64,000 nucleotides of DNA from Mannheimia sp. USDA-ARS-USMARC-1261 (lineage in GTDB: Bacteria > Pseudomonadota > Gammaproteobacteria > Enterobacterales > Pasteurellaceae): the NCBI RefSeq assembly GCF_000521605.1, contig NZ_CP006942.1, forward strand, positions 1,426,001 through 1,490,000, given 5' to 3'. Below are positions 28,519-37,258 of this stretch, piece by piece; position 1 is the stretch's first letter, and each line of letters begins with the position of its first letter. A program made the position numbers and the translations under genes. The notes under the pieces were generated by a model, which was not told where the DNA came from, searched no databases, and saw nothing but the letters and a program-made list of their open reading frames with translations.

Positions 28519-29053
28519 ATTCTTGTTCGTAAAGTTTTAAGCTATCTAAAATTTGGGAAGAAAAGTTAATTTCTTTTTTCAACTGTTCAAATTCAGGTGT
28601 GCCTTTAATCTTCATAAAGTAATCCAAAAATTGATATTTAAACGCTCGCTGAATGTTTTTAATATTGGCATCATATTGAAAAAGCATATAAGGGTTATAA
28701 CCATCTAAATAAATGGTTTTTCGCATTGGTTTTAAAGTTTGAAAACCCTCAATAAAGGTTTCCGTCATCTTAACAATCTCGCTTTCAGATTTATTCTCTT
28801 GTTTTAAGAATTTCTCTAATGCTAATTCGATTTTAATTTTCGCACTAGAAGCTTTTCTAACAAATAATTGTTGAGGGCTTAAAATCGCTTTTCGTTCACC
28901 ATTCACTACTTCATATTTGGTTTTACCGTCATTAGGAAACGCAGGTCCTTTCACGGTAATCTTCCCAAATTCAGGGTCAATGAAAGTGTCGCCAATTTTG
29001 GCTTGAACAGAAAAAGTAATTGTAGTCAGTAAAATCGTGAATAGTGTTTTCAT
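28517..29053 (-). CDS. Secreted protein of unknown function
   Basis: I do not recognise this gene. From the ATG at 29053 (GAGGG ribosome-binding site eight bases before) it encodes 178 residues, starting with a signal peptide MKTLFTILLTTITFSVQA and a likely cleavage before KIGD, so the product is periplasmic or surface-located. The mature part is highly charged and mostly helical, with no cysteine and no lipobox. It overlaps or nearly touches the membrane-protein gene upstream (TAATG at 29068 opens an in-frame ATG five codons earlier), so the two are probably one operon with a common task. Confidence 0.6.
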   Translation of the reverse strand: MKTLFTILLTTITFSVQAKIGDTFIDPEFGKITVKGPAFPNDGKTKYEVVNGERKAILSPQQLFVRKASSAKIKIELALEKFLKQENKSESEIVKMTETFIEGFQTLKPMRKTIYLDGYNPYMLFQYDANIKNIQRAFKYQFLDYFMKIKGTPEFEQLKKEINFSSQILDSLKLYEQE

Positions 29054-29067
29054 TTTGTTATCCCTCA

Positions 29068-29472
29068 TTATTTATCCGATATAGAAAAGGCATTGCCGAC
29101 TAGTAGCATCGAGAGGCTAAAGAAGAATTCAGAGAATAACTTGCAGAACTCAGGGTGAGTGAATTTTTGCCCCTCTTCGTTACCGGTTAATGCACTCCAT
29201 AAGTTAGGTTCTTGAGTAATAAAATAGGCAATAACCGCAATCATAATGGGCAAAGAAATCCAAAAAGATGTCTTAAATGCAGCCCAAAAAGGTTTCGTTC
29301 TCGGATATTTTTTATATAACTCTATGTTTAAAACAAAGCTAAAGAGTAATAACCCATACGCAATCCAATACTGAATTTTATGCTCTTGGCAAATATTGAT
29401 ACCTATACCTCCCCCAATCAAAGCAATTAGAGCGAGTAATATATAGGCAGCATAGAAATATTTTTTATTCAT
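29068..29472 (-). CDS. Small membrane protein of unknown function
   Basis: 134 residues with four hydrophobic segments (about 7-26, 34-51, 69-87 and 114-128) and a short basic start MNKKYFY, so an inner-membrane protein with both ends probably on the same side. Cys28 and Cys110 lie near membrane boundaries. No family recognised. It is the first gene of a two-gene minus-strand unit with the secreted protein at 28517-29053. An AAATGAGGTCTTT-like ribosome-binding region precedes the ATG. Confidence 0.6.
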   Translation of the reverse strand: MNKKYFYAAYILLALIALIGGGIGINICQEHKIQYWIAYGLLLFSFVLNIELYKKYPRTKPFWAAFKTSFWISLPIMIAVIAYFITQEPNLWSALTGNEEGQKFTHPEFCKLFSEFFFSLSMLLVGNAFSISDK

Positions 29473-29572
29473 AAAGACCTCATTTAAGTTGAAATAAAAT
29501 TCACATTCTACATTGTTTTTTTTTTCGTCAATATGAGATGATTATTTAAACAAATCTAGTGGAGGATAAAAA

Positions 29573-29656
29573 ATGCAAAAAACAGTGGGGTTAATCTGCG
29601 TGATTGGGCTATATATGCTGAATGTTCGCAATGAATATATGTGGTGGTTAGTTTAG
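29573..29656 (+). CDS. Possible 27-residue hydrophobic mini-protein
   Basis: ATG at 29573 has a near-perfect Shine-Dalgarno, GGAGG, seven bases before it, and the frame ends TAG at 29654-29656. The peptide starts MQKTVGLICVIGLYMLNV and ends in EYMWWLV, a single short hydrophobic helix. A USS hairpin follows at once and could be its terminator. No family recognised. Coding is suggested by the ribosome-binding site and the hydrophobic character only. Confidence 0.45.
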   Translation: MQKTVGLICVIGLYMLNVRNEYMWWLV

Positions 29657-29660
29657 GGTA

Positions 29661-29718
29661 ACAAGCGGTGGTTTTTACGGTAACTTTTGCAAAAAATTGC
29701 CAGAAAATAACCGCTTGT
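29661..29718. repeat. Inverted USS pair after the mini-ORF
   Basis: ACAAGCGGT (29661-29669) and ACCGCTTGT (29710-29718) form 9-bp perfect arms, with TTTT/AAAA pairing inside. It starts four bases past the mini-ORF stop and lies upstream of ffs. Confidence 0.7.
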
Positions 29719-29788
29719 AAAATTCTGCCTTGTCTTATTTTTAAATTTATCTATAATAGAAAGCCTTACGCAATGAGCGTAATTCAAT

Positions 29789-29896
29789 GGGGCGTTATTG
29801 GTTCCTCGCAATGGTGTTCAGCTTACTTGATCAGGTTCGGAAGAAAGCAGTCTGGGTTGAAATTTCTGTGTGCCGAGGGTCGCTGGTAACGCCCCA
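29789..29896 (+). ncRNA. ffs: Signal recognition particle RNA (4.5S RNA)
   Basis: About 107 nt. The ends GGGGCGTTA and TAACGCCCC pair to close one long hairpin, as in bacterial 4.5S RNA. The apical region reads GATCAGGTTCGGAAGAAAGC and GTGTGCCGAGGG, matching the conserved domain IV of E. coli (CAGGTCCGGAAGGAAGCAG, GTGTGCCGGG), where Ffh binds. A T-run (CCCTTTTATC) ends the transcript. The 22-residue-scale ORFs that cross it are not coding. It lies just before gloB. Confidence 0.93.
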
Positions 29897-29930
29897 CCCT
29901 TTTATCTAAACTCCCTATCAGGAGAAAGCT

Positions 29931-30638
29931 ATGCTCCAGATCACGCCTATTCCGGCATTAAGCGATAACTACATTTGGGCAATTCGTAAAGAGCAAGATG
30001 CAATTATTGTTGATCCATCAGAACATCAGCCTGTATTAGACTTTATTGCAAAAAATTCGCTAAATTTAACCGCTATCTTACTTACCCATAATCATCACGA
30101 CCATACTGATGGTGTGGCTGGTATTATAGAAAAATATCCAAATACTCCTATCTATGGTCCGCAAGAAGTTGCTGAGTTTGCAAATGTGATTGTTTCGCCA
30201 GAACAACATATTAAACTGTTTGATTACAATGTGAGAATTATTGAAAGTGCAGGACATACCGCAGGGCATATTAGTTATTTGTTTGGTTATGATTATCTGT
30301 TTTGCGGCGATGCGTTATTTTCCGGCGGTTGCGGACGTGTTTTCACCGGTGATTATCAAGCCCAATTTGATGCGTTACAACGCTTTAAAACTCTGCCTAA
30401 CTCGGTTCAAGCCTATCCAGCCCACGAATACACGAAGAGTAATCTAAAATTTGCTGAAGCCGTGTTACCTGCAAGTTGCACTCTCGCAGAATATCAAGAA
30501 CAGGTTGATATTTTACGTTCGCAAAATAAGCCGACTTTGCCTACCACCATTGGGCTTGAAATGCAGGTAAATCCGTTTATGCAAGCGGTCGATTTAGCCG
30601 AATTTATTGCACTTCGGAAGAAAAAAGATAATTTCTAA
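29931..30638 (+). CDS. gloB: Hydroxyacylglutathione hydrolase (glyoxalase II)
   Basis: Hydrolyses S-lactoylglutathione in methylglyoxal detoxification. 235 residues, metallo-beta-lactamase fold. The dinuclear metal site is THNHHDHTDG at 52-61; GHTAGHISY near 107-115 and FCGDALFSGGCGR near 124-136 supply the other ligands, and AYPAHEYT near 160-167 the last histidine. The ATG has AGGAGA upstream. It ends 14 bp from the convergent phoR. Confidence 0.95.
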   Translation: MLQITPIPALSDNYIWAIRKEQDAIIVDPSEHQPVLDFIAKNSLNLTAILLTHNHHDHTDGVAGIIEKYPNTPIYGPQEVAEFANVIVSPEQHIKLFDYNVRIIESAGHTAGHISYLFGYDYLFCGDALFSGGCGRVFTGDYQAQFDALQRFKTLPNSVQAYPAHEYTKSNLKFAEAVLPASCTLAEYQEQVDILRSQNKPTLPTTIGLEMQVNPFMQAVDLAEFIALRKKKDNF

Positions 30639-30652
30639 CCATTATGGGAGCA

Positions 30653-31909
30653 TTATGCTGATTTCAGTACAAAAGAAAAACTGCTCCCCTCGCCTTCTTT
30701 GCTGGTAATGTTGAGTGTTGAGGCGTGTTGCTCTAATGCGTGCTTTACTATTGCCAGCCCTAAACCGCTGCCCCCTGTTTTCTTACTTCGGGATTCATCA
30801 ACTCGATAAAAACGTTCGGTTAAATGTGGCAAGTGAATTTCAGGAATGCCAATTCCATCATCTTTTACTTCAAATTTCATACCTTGTTCGCACGGTTTCC
30901 AACTGATCTTTATATGACAAGCGTGCCCTGAATGTTTAATGGCATTATAAATTAAATTAGACACCACACTATGAAGCTGATGCTCATTACCTAATATTTC
31001 TACCTTTGGTTGAATATCAAAGGTAATTTTGTGCGAGTAAGTATTTAAAATTTCCGCATCTTTTTTGAGTGAAAGAATCATTGCAGACATATCAAACAGT
31101 TGATGATCTTTATTTGATGAGGTTTCAATTTTCGCTAACATATTCAGCTGCTGTAATAAATTCGTCATTCTCAAGCTCTGTTCTTGCATTGCCTTTATCG
31201 CTTTTTCTTGTAGCAAACTTTTCGTAGGCTGATCGGCTAGTATCTCTAAATAACCTTGCAATACCGTTAGCGGTGTTCTTAATTCGTGGTTAATATTACT
31301 TAAAAATGTTTGTCTGGAACGTAGTAGTTTTATCATTTCGGTAATATCACGCCCAATAATCAGCAAGGTTTCAGGATCATACTGATGAATGTGAATTTCA
31401 ATATAACGCTCGTTATAAGTCAGTAATACAAGCGGTCGGCTTTTCTTAGGCTGAGCAAAATAGTGCTTAAATTGTTTGTAAAAAATCACATTGAGGATGT
31501 TTTTTTGTGTTTTTTTATGCCAGTAGAAATCAAACATTTTTTGTGCAGCGTTATTACACCAAACCAGCTCGCCATCTGCTTGTGCAATCATAATTGCATC
31601 AGGTAAATATTGAATATTTTTATTTAATTTAGACAGCAGGCGTAAATTCTCAAACTTCTCTTTTTTATTTTTATTCCGATAATAAGCTATCGTTTGGGAA
31701 AAGTTTTCTAAATTAATCAATTCTAGTTCTTTCTTACTTTTTGGATTTAGGGTCTGAAGTAAACGATGTTCTGTGATGTGGTGCCATACCAATAAGCCAA
31801 CAAAAATGACAATCAGCCAAGAGCTGAAATCTAAGCCAAATAAACTAAATATAAACGCAATCAAAGCAGATAAAATCAATTCCGCTAAAAAGTTAAGTAA
31901 TTTTTTCAT
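30653..31909 (-). CDS. phoR: Phosphate regulon sensor histidine kinase
   Basis: Inner-membrane sensor that phosphorylates PhoB when phosphate is short. 418 residues from the ATG at 31909, whose first base is the last base of the phoB stop (TGATG). Two close membrane helices (about 7-46), a PAS-like region (about 95-190), the HisKA motif INHELRTPL with His208, and the HATPase motifs NLIYNAIKHS, DDGIGIP and GGSGLGLAIVKH. A USS lies inside near 31430. Last gene of the pst-pho operon. Confidence 0.95.
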   Translation of the reverse strand: MKKLLNFLAELILSALIAFIFSLFGLDFSSWLIVIFVGLLVWHHITEHRLLQTLNPKSKKELELINLENFSQTIAYYRNKNKKEKFENLRLLSKLNKNIQYLPDAIMIAQADGELVWCNNAAQKMFDFYWHKKTQKNILNVIFYKQFKHYFAQPKKSRPLVLLTYNERYIEIHIHQYDPETLLIIGRDITEMIKLLRSRQTFLSNINHELRTPLTVLQGYLEILADQPTKSLLQEKAIKAMQEQSLRMTNLLQQLNMLAKIETSSNKDHQLFDMSAMILSLKKDAEILNTYSHKITFDIQPKVEILGNEHQLHSVVSNLIYNAIKHSGHACHIKISWKPCEQGMKFEVKDDGIGIPEIHLPHLTERFYRVDESRSKKTGGSGLGLAIVKHALEQHASTLNITSKEGEGSSFSFVLKSA

Positions 31910-32601
31910 CACTCACCTTGAATATGCTGTGAAAAACGATAGCCACTTCCTCTTACCGTTTGCACATAGCTATCGCATTGGTAAGGTTCAAGGCTGCGGC
32001 GTAAGCGGCGGATATAGCTATCCACCGTTCTATCTTCTACTTCTAAATCATCACCCCAAATTCGATTTAATAATTGCTCACGAGAGTACACTTTTTCCGG
32101 GTGTGTCATAAAAAAATGGAGTAATTTGAATTCAGTATGGCTTAAGTGGACTTGTTCAGATAGATAAGAAACTCGTTGAGCATTTTCGTCCAACGTTAAA
32201 TCGCCTATCTGAATAATTTGTGTGGTTTGTTCGTAAATTCTTCGCCAAACAGCTTCAATTCTAGCTAGTAACACCTTGGGAGAAAAGGGTTTGATAACAT
32301 AATCATCTGCCCCAGCATTTAAACAAGTAATACAATCTTCTTCTGCACTACGAGCAGTAAGCATAATTACAGGAATTTGAGCGGTTTCTTCGTTCTTTTT
32401 CATATATTCAATAAGTTGAACCCCAGAACGTCCCGGTAACATCCAATCTAATAAAACCAATTGTGGTTTTTCTGCAAGTTTTTTCACTGCACTTTGGTAA
32501 TCTTCTGCTTCAATGACATTATATTGATGTTGCATTAGAAAAAGACTAATCATCTCACGAATGCCACGTTCATCTTCTACCACTAAAATGCTTCTGCTCA
32601 T
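31909..32601 (-). CDS. phoB: Phosphate regulon response regulator
   Basis: OmpR/PhoB-family transcription factor that binds Pho boxes after phosphorylation. 230 residues: receiver domain with phospho-acceptor Asp52 in VLLDWMLPG and Lys105-type lysine in DDYVIKPF, then a winged-helix DNA-binding domain (about 130-228) with [12 protein letters not shown] and the recognition helix [14 protein letters not shown]. It lies 64 bp after pstB and overlaps phoR by one base. Confidence 0.96.
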   Translation of the reverse strand: MSRSILVVEDERGIREMISLFLMQHQYNVIEAEDYQSAVKKLAEKPQLVLLDWMLPGRSGVQLIEYMKKNEETAQIPVIMLTARSAEEDCITCLNAGADDYVIKPFSPKVLLARIEAVWRRIYEQTTQIIQIGDLTLDENAQRVSYLSEQVHLSHTEFKLLHFFMTHPEKVYSREQLLNRIWGDDLEVEDRTVDSYIRRLRRSLEPYQCDSYVQTVRGSGYRFSQHIQGE

Positions 32602-32665
32602 TATCCATACTCCAATAGAAGAAATGCAGTGAAATTGATATTAACACTGCATTTAACTGAATTAG

Positions 32666-33427
32666 CTAACCCATTTTGCCCTGAATATAATCTGCAGTAC
32701 GTGGAATTTTCGGCTGGCTAAAAATTTGTGCCGTTTCGCCAAATTCCACTAGCTCACCCAAGTACATAAATGCAGTGTAATCAGAACAACGTGCGGCTTG
32801 TTGCATATTATGCGTTACCATTGCCACAGTATAATCTTGCTTGAGTTCAGTAATCAAGGCTTCAATTTTCATTGTAGAAATTGGGTCTAATGCCGAACAA
32901 GGCTCATCTAACAATAAGACATCTGGTTTGATGGCAATGGCTCTGGCAATACATAAACGTTGCTGTTGTCCGCCTGATAAGCTATCACCACTTTGATGCA
33001 ACTTATTTTTCACCTCATTCCATAAAGCGGCTTTGGTTAAAGCCCACTCTACTCGCTCATTCATCTCTTGTTTGGATAGCTTCTCAAATAAGCGGATACC
33101 AAAGGCAATGTTGTCATAAATTGACATTGGGAACGGTGTCGGTTTTTGGAATACCATACCCACTTTTGCACGAATAATGGAAATATCCGTATCGGTAGTT
33201 AATAGATTTTCACCGTCTAAATTGATCTCCCCTTCTGCTCTTTGGTTCGGGTAAAGCTCAAACATACGATTGAATGTTCTCAATAACGTGGATTTACCAC
33301 AGCCGGAAGGTCCGATAAATGCAGTTACTTTATTTTTCGCAATATTTAAGTTGATATTTTTTAAAGCGTGAAAATCGCCATAATAAAAGTTAAGATTTTT
33401 TACTGAAATTTTTGGTTCTACGTTCAT
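32666..33427 (-). CDS. pstB: Phosphate ABC transporter ATP-binding protein
   Basis: ATPase of the high-affinity phosphate importer PstSCAB. 253 residues. Walker [10 protein letters not shown] is at about 39-47, the signature [16 protein letters not shown] near 148-163, and Walker [17 protein letters not shown] directly after. Fifteen bases after pstA in the operon pstS-pstC-pstA-pstB-phoB-phoR. PhoU, which usually follows pstB in enterobacteria, is absent here. Confidence 0.97.
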   Translation of the reverse strand: MNVEPKISVKNLNFYYGDFHALKNINLNIAKNKVTAFIGPSGCGKSTLLRTFNRMFELYPNQRAEGEINLDGENLLTTDTDISIIRAKVGMVFQKPTPFPMSIYDNIAFGIRLFEKLSKQEMNERVEWALTKAALWNEVKNKLHQSGDSLSGGQQQRLCIARAIAIKPDVLLLDEPCSALDPISTMKIEALITELKQDYTVAMVTHNMQQAARCSDYTAFMYLGELVEFGETAQIFSQPKIPRTADYIQGKMG

Positions 33428-33442
33428 TTCTAAACACCTTAA

Positions 33443-34294
33443 TTATTTCTGTTTTGGTTGTAAGAAAACACGGGTTAAAACATTGATACATAACACGAAT
33501 AGCGTAATTAAAATCGCACCTGCCCACGCAAGATTATTCCAATCTGTAAACGGACTTGCCGCATATTGGTAAATCACAACAGGTAAGTTCGCCATTGGTG
33601 CGTTCATATCCCAAGACATAAATTGGTTCGACAATGCGGTAAACAGTAATGGAGCTGTTTCACCTGCGATACGGGCAACCGCTAGTAATACACCTGTTAA
33701 GATCCCTGATTTTGCGGCACGGTAACAGATCATCACAATCACTCGCCATTGTGGGCAACCTAATGCAATTGCAGCTTCACGCAAGTTGTTTGGAATCAGG
33801 TTAAGCATACTGTCTGTGGTTCTCACCACAATTGGAATAACCAATAATGCTAAGGCTAAAGAGCCTGCCCAACCTGAAAAATGTCCTACTTTTGAAACAT
33901 AAAGCGTATATACAAACAAGCCGATAATAATTGACGGAGCAGAGAGCAAAATATCATTTAGAAAACGAGTTACTTTGGCAAAACGGCTATAGTTACCATA
34001 TTCCGCTAAATAAGTGCCGGCTAAAATGCCAATTGGCGTGCCGATAAGCGTACCAGTTCCCACAATAAGCAATGAGCCTAAAATCGCATTGCTTAAACCA
34101 CCCTGCTCATTTGGTGCTGGGGTAATTTGTGTGAAAAGTTCTAATGAAAGCCCCGAAATACCTCGACTAATCAGCGAATATAAAATCCAACAAAGCCAAA
34201 ACAAACCAAAAGCAACCGCCAAATAGGCTAAACTTAGCATTATGCTGTTACAACATTTACGTCTGTAAAAACGAGCGTTCTGTAGATTTTTCAT
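33443..34294 (-). CDS. pstA: Phosphate ABC transporter permease PstA
   Basis: One of the two membrane subunits of the PstSCAB phosphate importer. 283 residues with six membrane helices. The cytoplasmic coupling region [19 protein letters not shown] near 171-189 and the early [15 protein letters not shown] are typical of PstA. Its ATG overlaps the pstC stop by one base (TAATG), so the two permeases are translationally coupled. Confidence 0.96.
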   Translation of the reverse strand: MKNLQNARFYRRKCCNSIMLSLAYLAVAFGLFWLCWILYSLISRGISGLSLELFTQITPAPNEQGGLSNAILGSLLIVGTGTLIGTPIGILAGTYLAEYGNYSRFAKVTRFLNDILLSAPSIIIGLFVYTLYVSKVGHFSGWAGSLALALLVIPIVVRTTDSMLNLIPNNLREAAIALGCPQWRVIVMICYRAAKSGILTGVLLAVARIAGETAPLLFTALSNQFMSWDMNAPMANLPVVIYQYAASPFTDWNNLAWAGAILITLFVLCINVLTRVFLQPKQK

Positions 34295-35238
34295 TATTTT
34301 CCTTCCTTACGCTGCATTCTTAAAATCATTAAGCGAGAAATAGACAGTACAATCGTTGTAATTAAGAAAAGGACTAAACCTAACTCAATTAATGCTGATT
34401 TTTGTAAGCCAGATGCTTCGTTAAATTCATTCGCAATGGCTGACGCAATAGAAACCGAAGGAAAAAATAATGAATTTGGTATTTGGAAAGCATTACCGAT
34501 AACGAAAGTAACTGCCATTGTTTCGCCTAATGCACGCCCAAAACCTAACATAATGCTGCCGATAAGCCCTGTTTTGGTATAAGGTAGCACCACGTTCCAT
34601 AGCACTTCCCAACGGGTTGAGCCTAATCCGTAGGCACTTTCTTTTAACATTGGTGGCACAATGGCAAATACATCACGCATCATTGAGGCAATGAACGGAA
34701 TAATCATAATAGCAAGCACTAAACCAGCGGTAAATAAACCAATCCCAAAGGGTGCACCTGAAAATAAATATTCAAGTAAAGGCAGATCACCAAACCATTC
34801 GATCATCGTCGGTTGAATATGCTCTTGGAATAAAGGCACGAACACAAATAAGCCCCACATACCATAAATGATGGAAGGAATAGCGGCTAACATTTCAACG
34901 GCAGTTCCAATTGGGCGTTTTAGCCATTGTGGCGAAAGTTCGTTGATAAACACCGCAATGCCAAATGAAATCGGTACTGCAATGATTAAGGCTAAACAGG
35001 AAGTAATTAATGTCCCCACAATCGGCATTAATGCTCCGTACTGATTCTGTACAGGATCCCATTCGCTATCCCATAAAAAGCTTACGCCAAATTTTTTGAT
35101 ACTTTGCCAGCTTTCTACGAATAACGAAATCATAATTGCAGCAAGCAACAGAAATACTAACCACGCAAAACAAGCGGTCATATTTCTAAAAAATATTTCA
35201 AATCGATTTTGATTTAAAAATGGGTTCATCTTAGACAT
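34294..35238 (-). CDS. pstC: Phosphate ABC transporter permease PstC
   Basis: Membrane subunit that pairs with PstA. 314 residues with six main helices; [19 protein letters not shown] near 113-131 and [15 protein letters not shown] near 236-250 are PstC signatures, and [18 protein letters not shown] is the coupling loop that meets PstB. It follows pstS after a 65-bp gap containing a hairpin made with a USS, which may lower expression of pstCAB relative to the binding protein. A USS core lies near the start of the gene (about 35170). Confidence 0.96.
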   Translation of the reverse strand: MSKMNPFLNQNRFEIFFRNMTACFAWLVFLLLAAIMISLFVESWQSIKKFGVSFLWDSEWDPVQNQYGALMPIVGTLITSCLALIIAVPISFGIAVFINELSPQWLKRPIGTAVEMLAAIPSIIYGMWGLFVFVPLFQEHIQPTMIEWFGDLPLLEYLFSGAPFGIGLFTAGLVLAIMIIPFIASMMRDVFAIVPPMLKESAYGLGSTRWEVLWNVVLPYTKTGLIGSIMLGFGRALGETMAVTFVIGNAFQIPNSLFFPSVSIASAIANEFNEASGLQKSALIELGLVLFLITTIVLSISRLMILRMQRKEGK

Positions 35239-35270
35239 AATTATTTTTCTATATGAAAGCGGTAAAATAG

Positions 35271-35300
35271 GCGACCACTCCTAACAAGCGGTCGCTTTTT
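35271..35300 (-). terminator. Hairpin between pstS and pstC, built on a USS
   Basis: GCGACC (35271-35276) and GGTCGC (35290-35295) pair around a 13-base loop that includes ACAAGCGG; the minus strand continues CTATTTT. It starts eight bases past the pstS stop and may be a partial terminator that keeps PstS in excess over the membrane subunits. Confidence 0.45.
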
Positions 35301-35303
35301 TCA

Positions 35304-36326
35304 TTATTTTTGCAATTCAATATTCCATTTATTTTGAATGCTTTTTACAACACCTTCAGGAATTGGAACATAATCTAACTCAGTAGCGGCATCTTGCCCT
35401 TTAGCAAACGCCCAATCAAAGAACTTCACGACATTTTGCGTTGCTTCAGGCTTACCCTCTTTCTTGTGAATTAAGATGAAACTTGCCGCCGTAATAGGCC
35501 AAGATTTTTCACCCGCTTCATTGGTCAAAATTACGCCCATACCTTCTGCTTCATTCCATTTCGCATTACTTGCCGCTGCCATAAAACTTTCCTTGTTCGG
35601 CTGAACAAATTCACCTGATTGGTTTTGTAACGCTGTCCACGCAAGTTGGTTTTGTTTTGCATACGCATATTCCACATAACCGATAGAATATTTCATTTGG
35701 CGAACATAGGCTGCAATGCCTTCATTTCCTTTACCACCGTGCCCTTTCGGCCATTTCACGGCTTTTCCTTCGCCAACAGTTGATTTCCATTCACTTGAAA
35801 CTTTAGAAAGATAGTTAGTAAAACCAAAGGTTGTACCAGAGCCGTCTGAACGATGGATAACAAGAATATCTTTATCAGGGAGATTTAAATTTGGATTTAA
35901 TTTTTGGATAGCGGCATCATTCCATTTAGCAACTTTGCCGAGATAGATTTGAGCCAGTAAGTCGCCGGAAAGTTTTAATTCACCCTCTTTAATGCCTGGT
36001 AAATTCACAACCGGCACTGTACCGCCGATAATTGCCGGGAATTGTAATAATTGATGTTGTTGTAATAATTCTGCTTTCATTGGGTCATCAGATGCACCAA
36101 AATCAACGGTTTTTGCAATAATTTGTTGCTGACCGCCACCTGAACCGATGGATTGATAATTTACTTTATTGCCTGTCTCTTTTTCATATAAAGCCGCCCA
36201 TTTCGCATAAATCGGATAAGGGAAAGATGCCCCTGCTCCTGTAATAGTGTGAGCGTGAGAAACCGCCGCTACTGATGCAAAAAGAGTACCTAATAACACT
36301 ATTTTTTTAGTCTTACGCATTAGCAT
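35304..36326 (-). CDS. pstS: Phosphate-binding periplasmic protein PstS
   Basis: Periplasmic receptor that delivers phosphate to PstCAB. 340 residues from the ATG at 36326, which has AGGAG seven bases before it; the longer frame to 36398 runs through the Pho box and is rejected. Signal peptide about 1-25 (KKIVLLGTLFASVAAVSHA). The mature protein starts HTITGAGASFPYPIYAKWA, the phosphate-binding PstS start, and keeps IGSGGGQQQI, DFGASDDPM and RSDGSGTTFGFT. First gene of the operon, directly behind the Pho box. Confidence 0.97.
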   Translation of the reverse strand: MLMRKTKKIVLLGTLFASVAAVSHAHTITGAGASFPYPIYAKWAALYEKETGNKVNYQSIGSGGGQQQIIAKTVDFGASDDPMKAELLQQHQLLQFPAIIGGTVPVVNLPGIKEGELKLSGDLLAQIYLGKVAKWNDAAIQKLNPNLNLPDKDILVIHRSDGSGTTFGFTNYLSKVSSEWKSTVGEGKAVKWPKGHGGKGNEGIAAYVRQMKYSIGYVEYAYAKQNQLAWTALQNQSGEFVQPNKESFMAAASNAKWNEAEGMGVILTNEAGEKSWPITAASFILIHKKEGKPEATQNVVKFFDWAFAKGQDAATELDYVPIPEGVVKSIQNKWNIELQK

Positions 36327-36380
36327 AGTAATTCTCCTTACGTTAGATTGCTGTTGCGTGAGTAAGTGTAAAAAAGAATT

Positions 36381-36398
36381 ATGACAGTTTGATGACAA
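36381..36398 (-). promoter_or_regulatory. Pho box upstream of pstS
   Basis: On the minus strand TTGTCATCAAACTGTCAT agrees with the PhoB consensus CTGTCATAAATCTGTCAT at about 16 of 18 positions, counting the allowed A/T variants. It ends 54 bp before the pstS ATG, where a PhoB site would stand in for the -35 region. Confidence 0.85.
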
Positions 36399-36523
36399 TG
36401 CTTGATTTTTTTCATTTTTTTAGAAAAACCTGTGCAAATATCGCTTGTCAATTCCACTCTTGCCTATCCTATGATATAGTTACTACCATTTTTATCTTAT
36501 TTATTATTTTAGTGAGTGAATCC

Positions 36524-37237
36524 GTGAACTTTGATCCTCAAAATATGCCCAAACACGTTGCCATTATTATGGACGGCAATGGTCGCTGGACTAAGCAGAA
36601 AGGAAAATTACGCATTTTCGGGCATCAAAACGGTGTGAAAGCGGTTCGTTCTGCGGTAAGTTTTGCAGCCAAATATCAGATTAAGGTGCTAACACTTTAT
36701 GCTTTTAGTAGTGAGAATTGGAGCAGACCGGAAACTGAAGTGTCCGCTTTAATGACACTTTTTATGAAAGCCTTAGATTCTGAAGTCAAAAAATTGCATA
36801 AAAATAATATCCGTTTGAATATTATTGGTGATAAATCTGCCTTTAGTGAAAGCTTGCAAAAACGTATTGCAGAATCAGAAAAATTAACTGAAAACAATAC
36901 TGGGCTAATTTTAAATATTGCAGCAAATTACGGTGGCTATTGGGATATTGTGCAAGCTACACAAAAATTAGCATTACAAGTAAAAGAGAACCAGCTTGAT
37001 ATTGCACAAATTACCCCTGAGTTATTTCAGCAACATTTAGTAACAGAAGCTCAACCGCAGGTGGATTTACTCATTAGAACAAGTGGCGAACAACGGATCA
37101 GCAACTTTTTATTATGGCAAATTGCCTATGCGGAACTCTTCTTCAGCCCTGTTTTATGGCCTGATTTCAACGAAGACTCTTTTAGTGAAGCAATTTTAGC
37201 TTATCAACAGCGTGAACGCCGATTTGGTGGTTGTTAA
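36524..37237 (+). CDS. uppS: Undecaprenyl diphosphate synthase
   Basis: cis-Prenyltransferase that makes the C55 lipid carrier for peptidoglycan and O-antigen, using the MEP-pathway products of ispD/E/F. Motifs: [12 protein letters not shown] with the catalytic Asp and P-loop, [13 protein letters not shown], and the C-terminal [15 protein letters not shown] and [15 protein letters not shown]. The start is uncertain: GTG at 36524 (237 residues) or GTG at 36512 (241) fit the family length. The ATG at 36389 would put the promoter-like TTGTCA...TATGAT (36445-36475) and the Pho box inside the gene, so I reject it. First gene of uppS-cdsA-rseP-bamA-skp-lpxD-fabZ-lpxA. Confidence 0.93.
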   Translation: MNFDPQNMPKHVAIIMDGNGRWTKQKGKLRIFGHQNGVKAVRSAVSFAAKYQIKVLTLYAFSSENWSRPETEVSALMTLFMKALDSEVKKLHKNNIRLNIIGDKSAFSESLQKRIAESEKLTENNTGLILNIAANYGGYWDIVQATQKLALQVKENQLDIAQITPELFQQHLVTEAQPQVDLLIRTSGEQRISNFLLWQIAYAELFFSPVLWPDFNEDSFSEAILAYQQRERRFGGC

Positions 37238-37258
37238 TACAATTTACAAGGAAACACA

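Noticed and set aside
29668-29889. 73-residue ORF across the region before gloB
   Set aside because: It overlaps the 4.5S RNA gene, whose conserved hairpin and GGTTCGGAAG motif explain the sequence.
36389-36523. N-terminal extension of uppS to ATG 36389
   Set aside because: It would place the Pho box of pstS and a promoter-like TTGTCA...TATGAT inside the coding region, and the added residues match nothing in the family.
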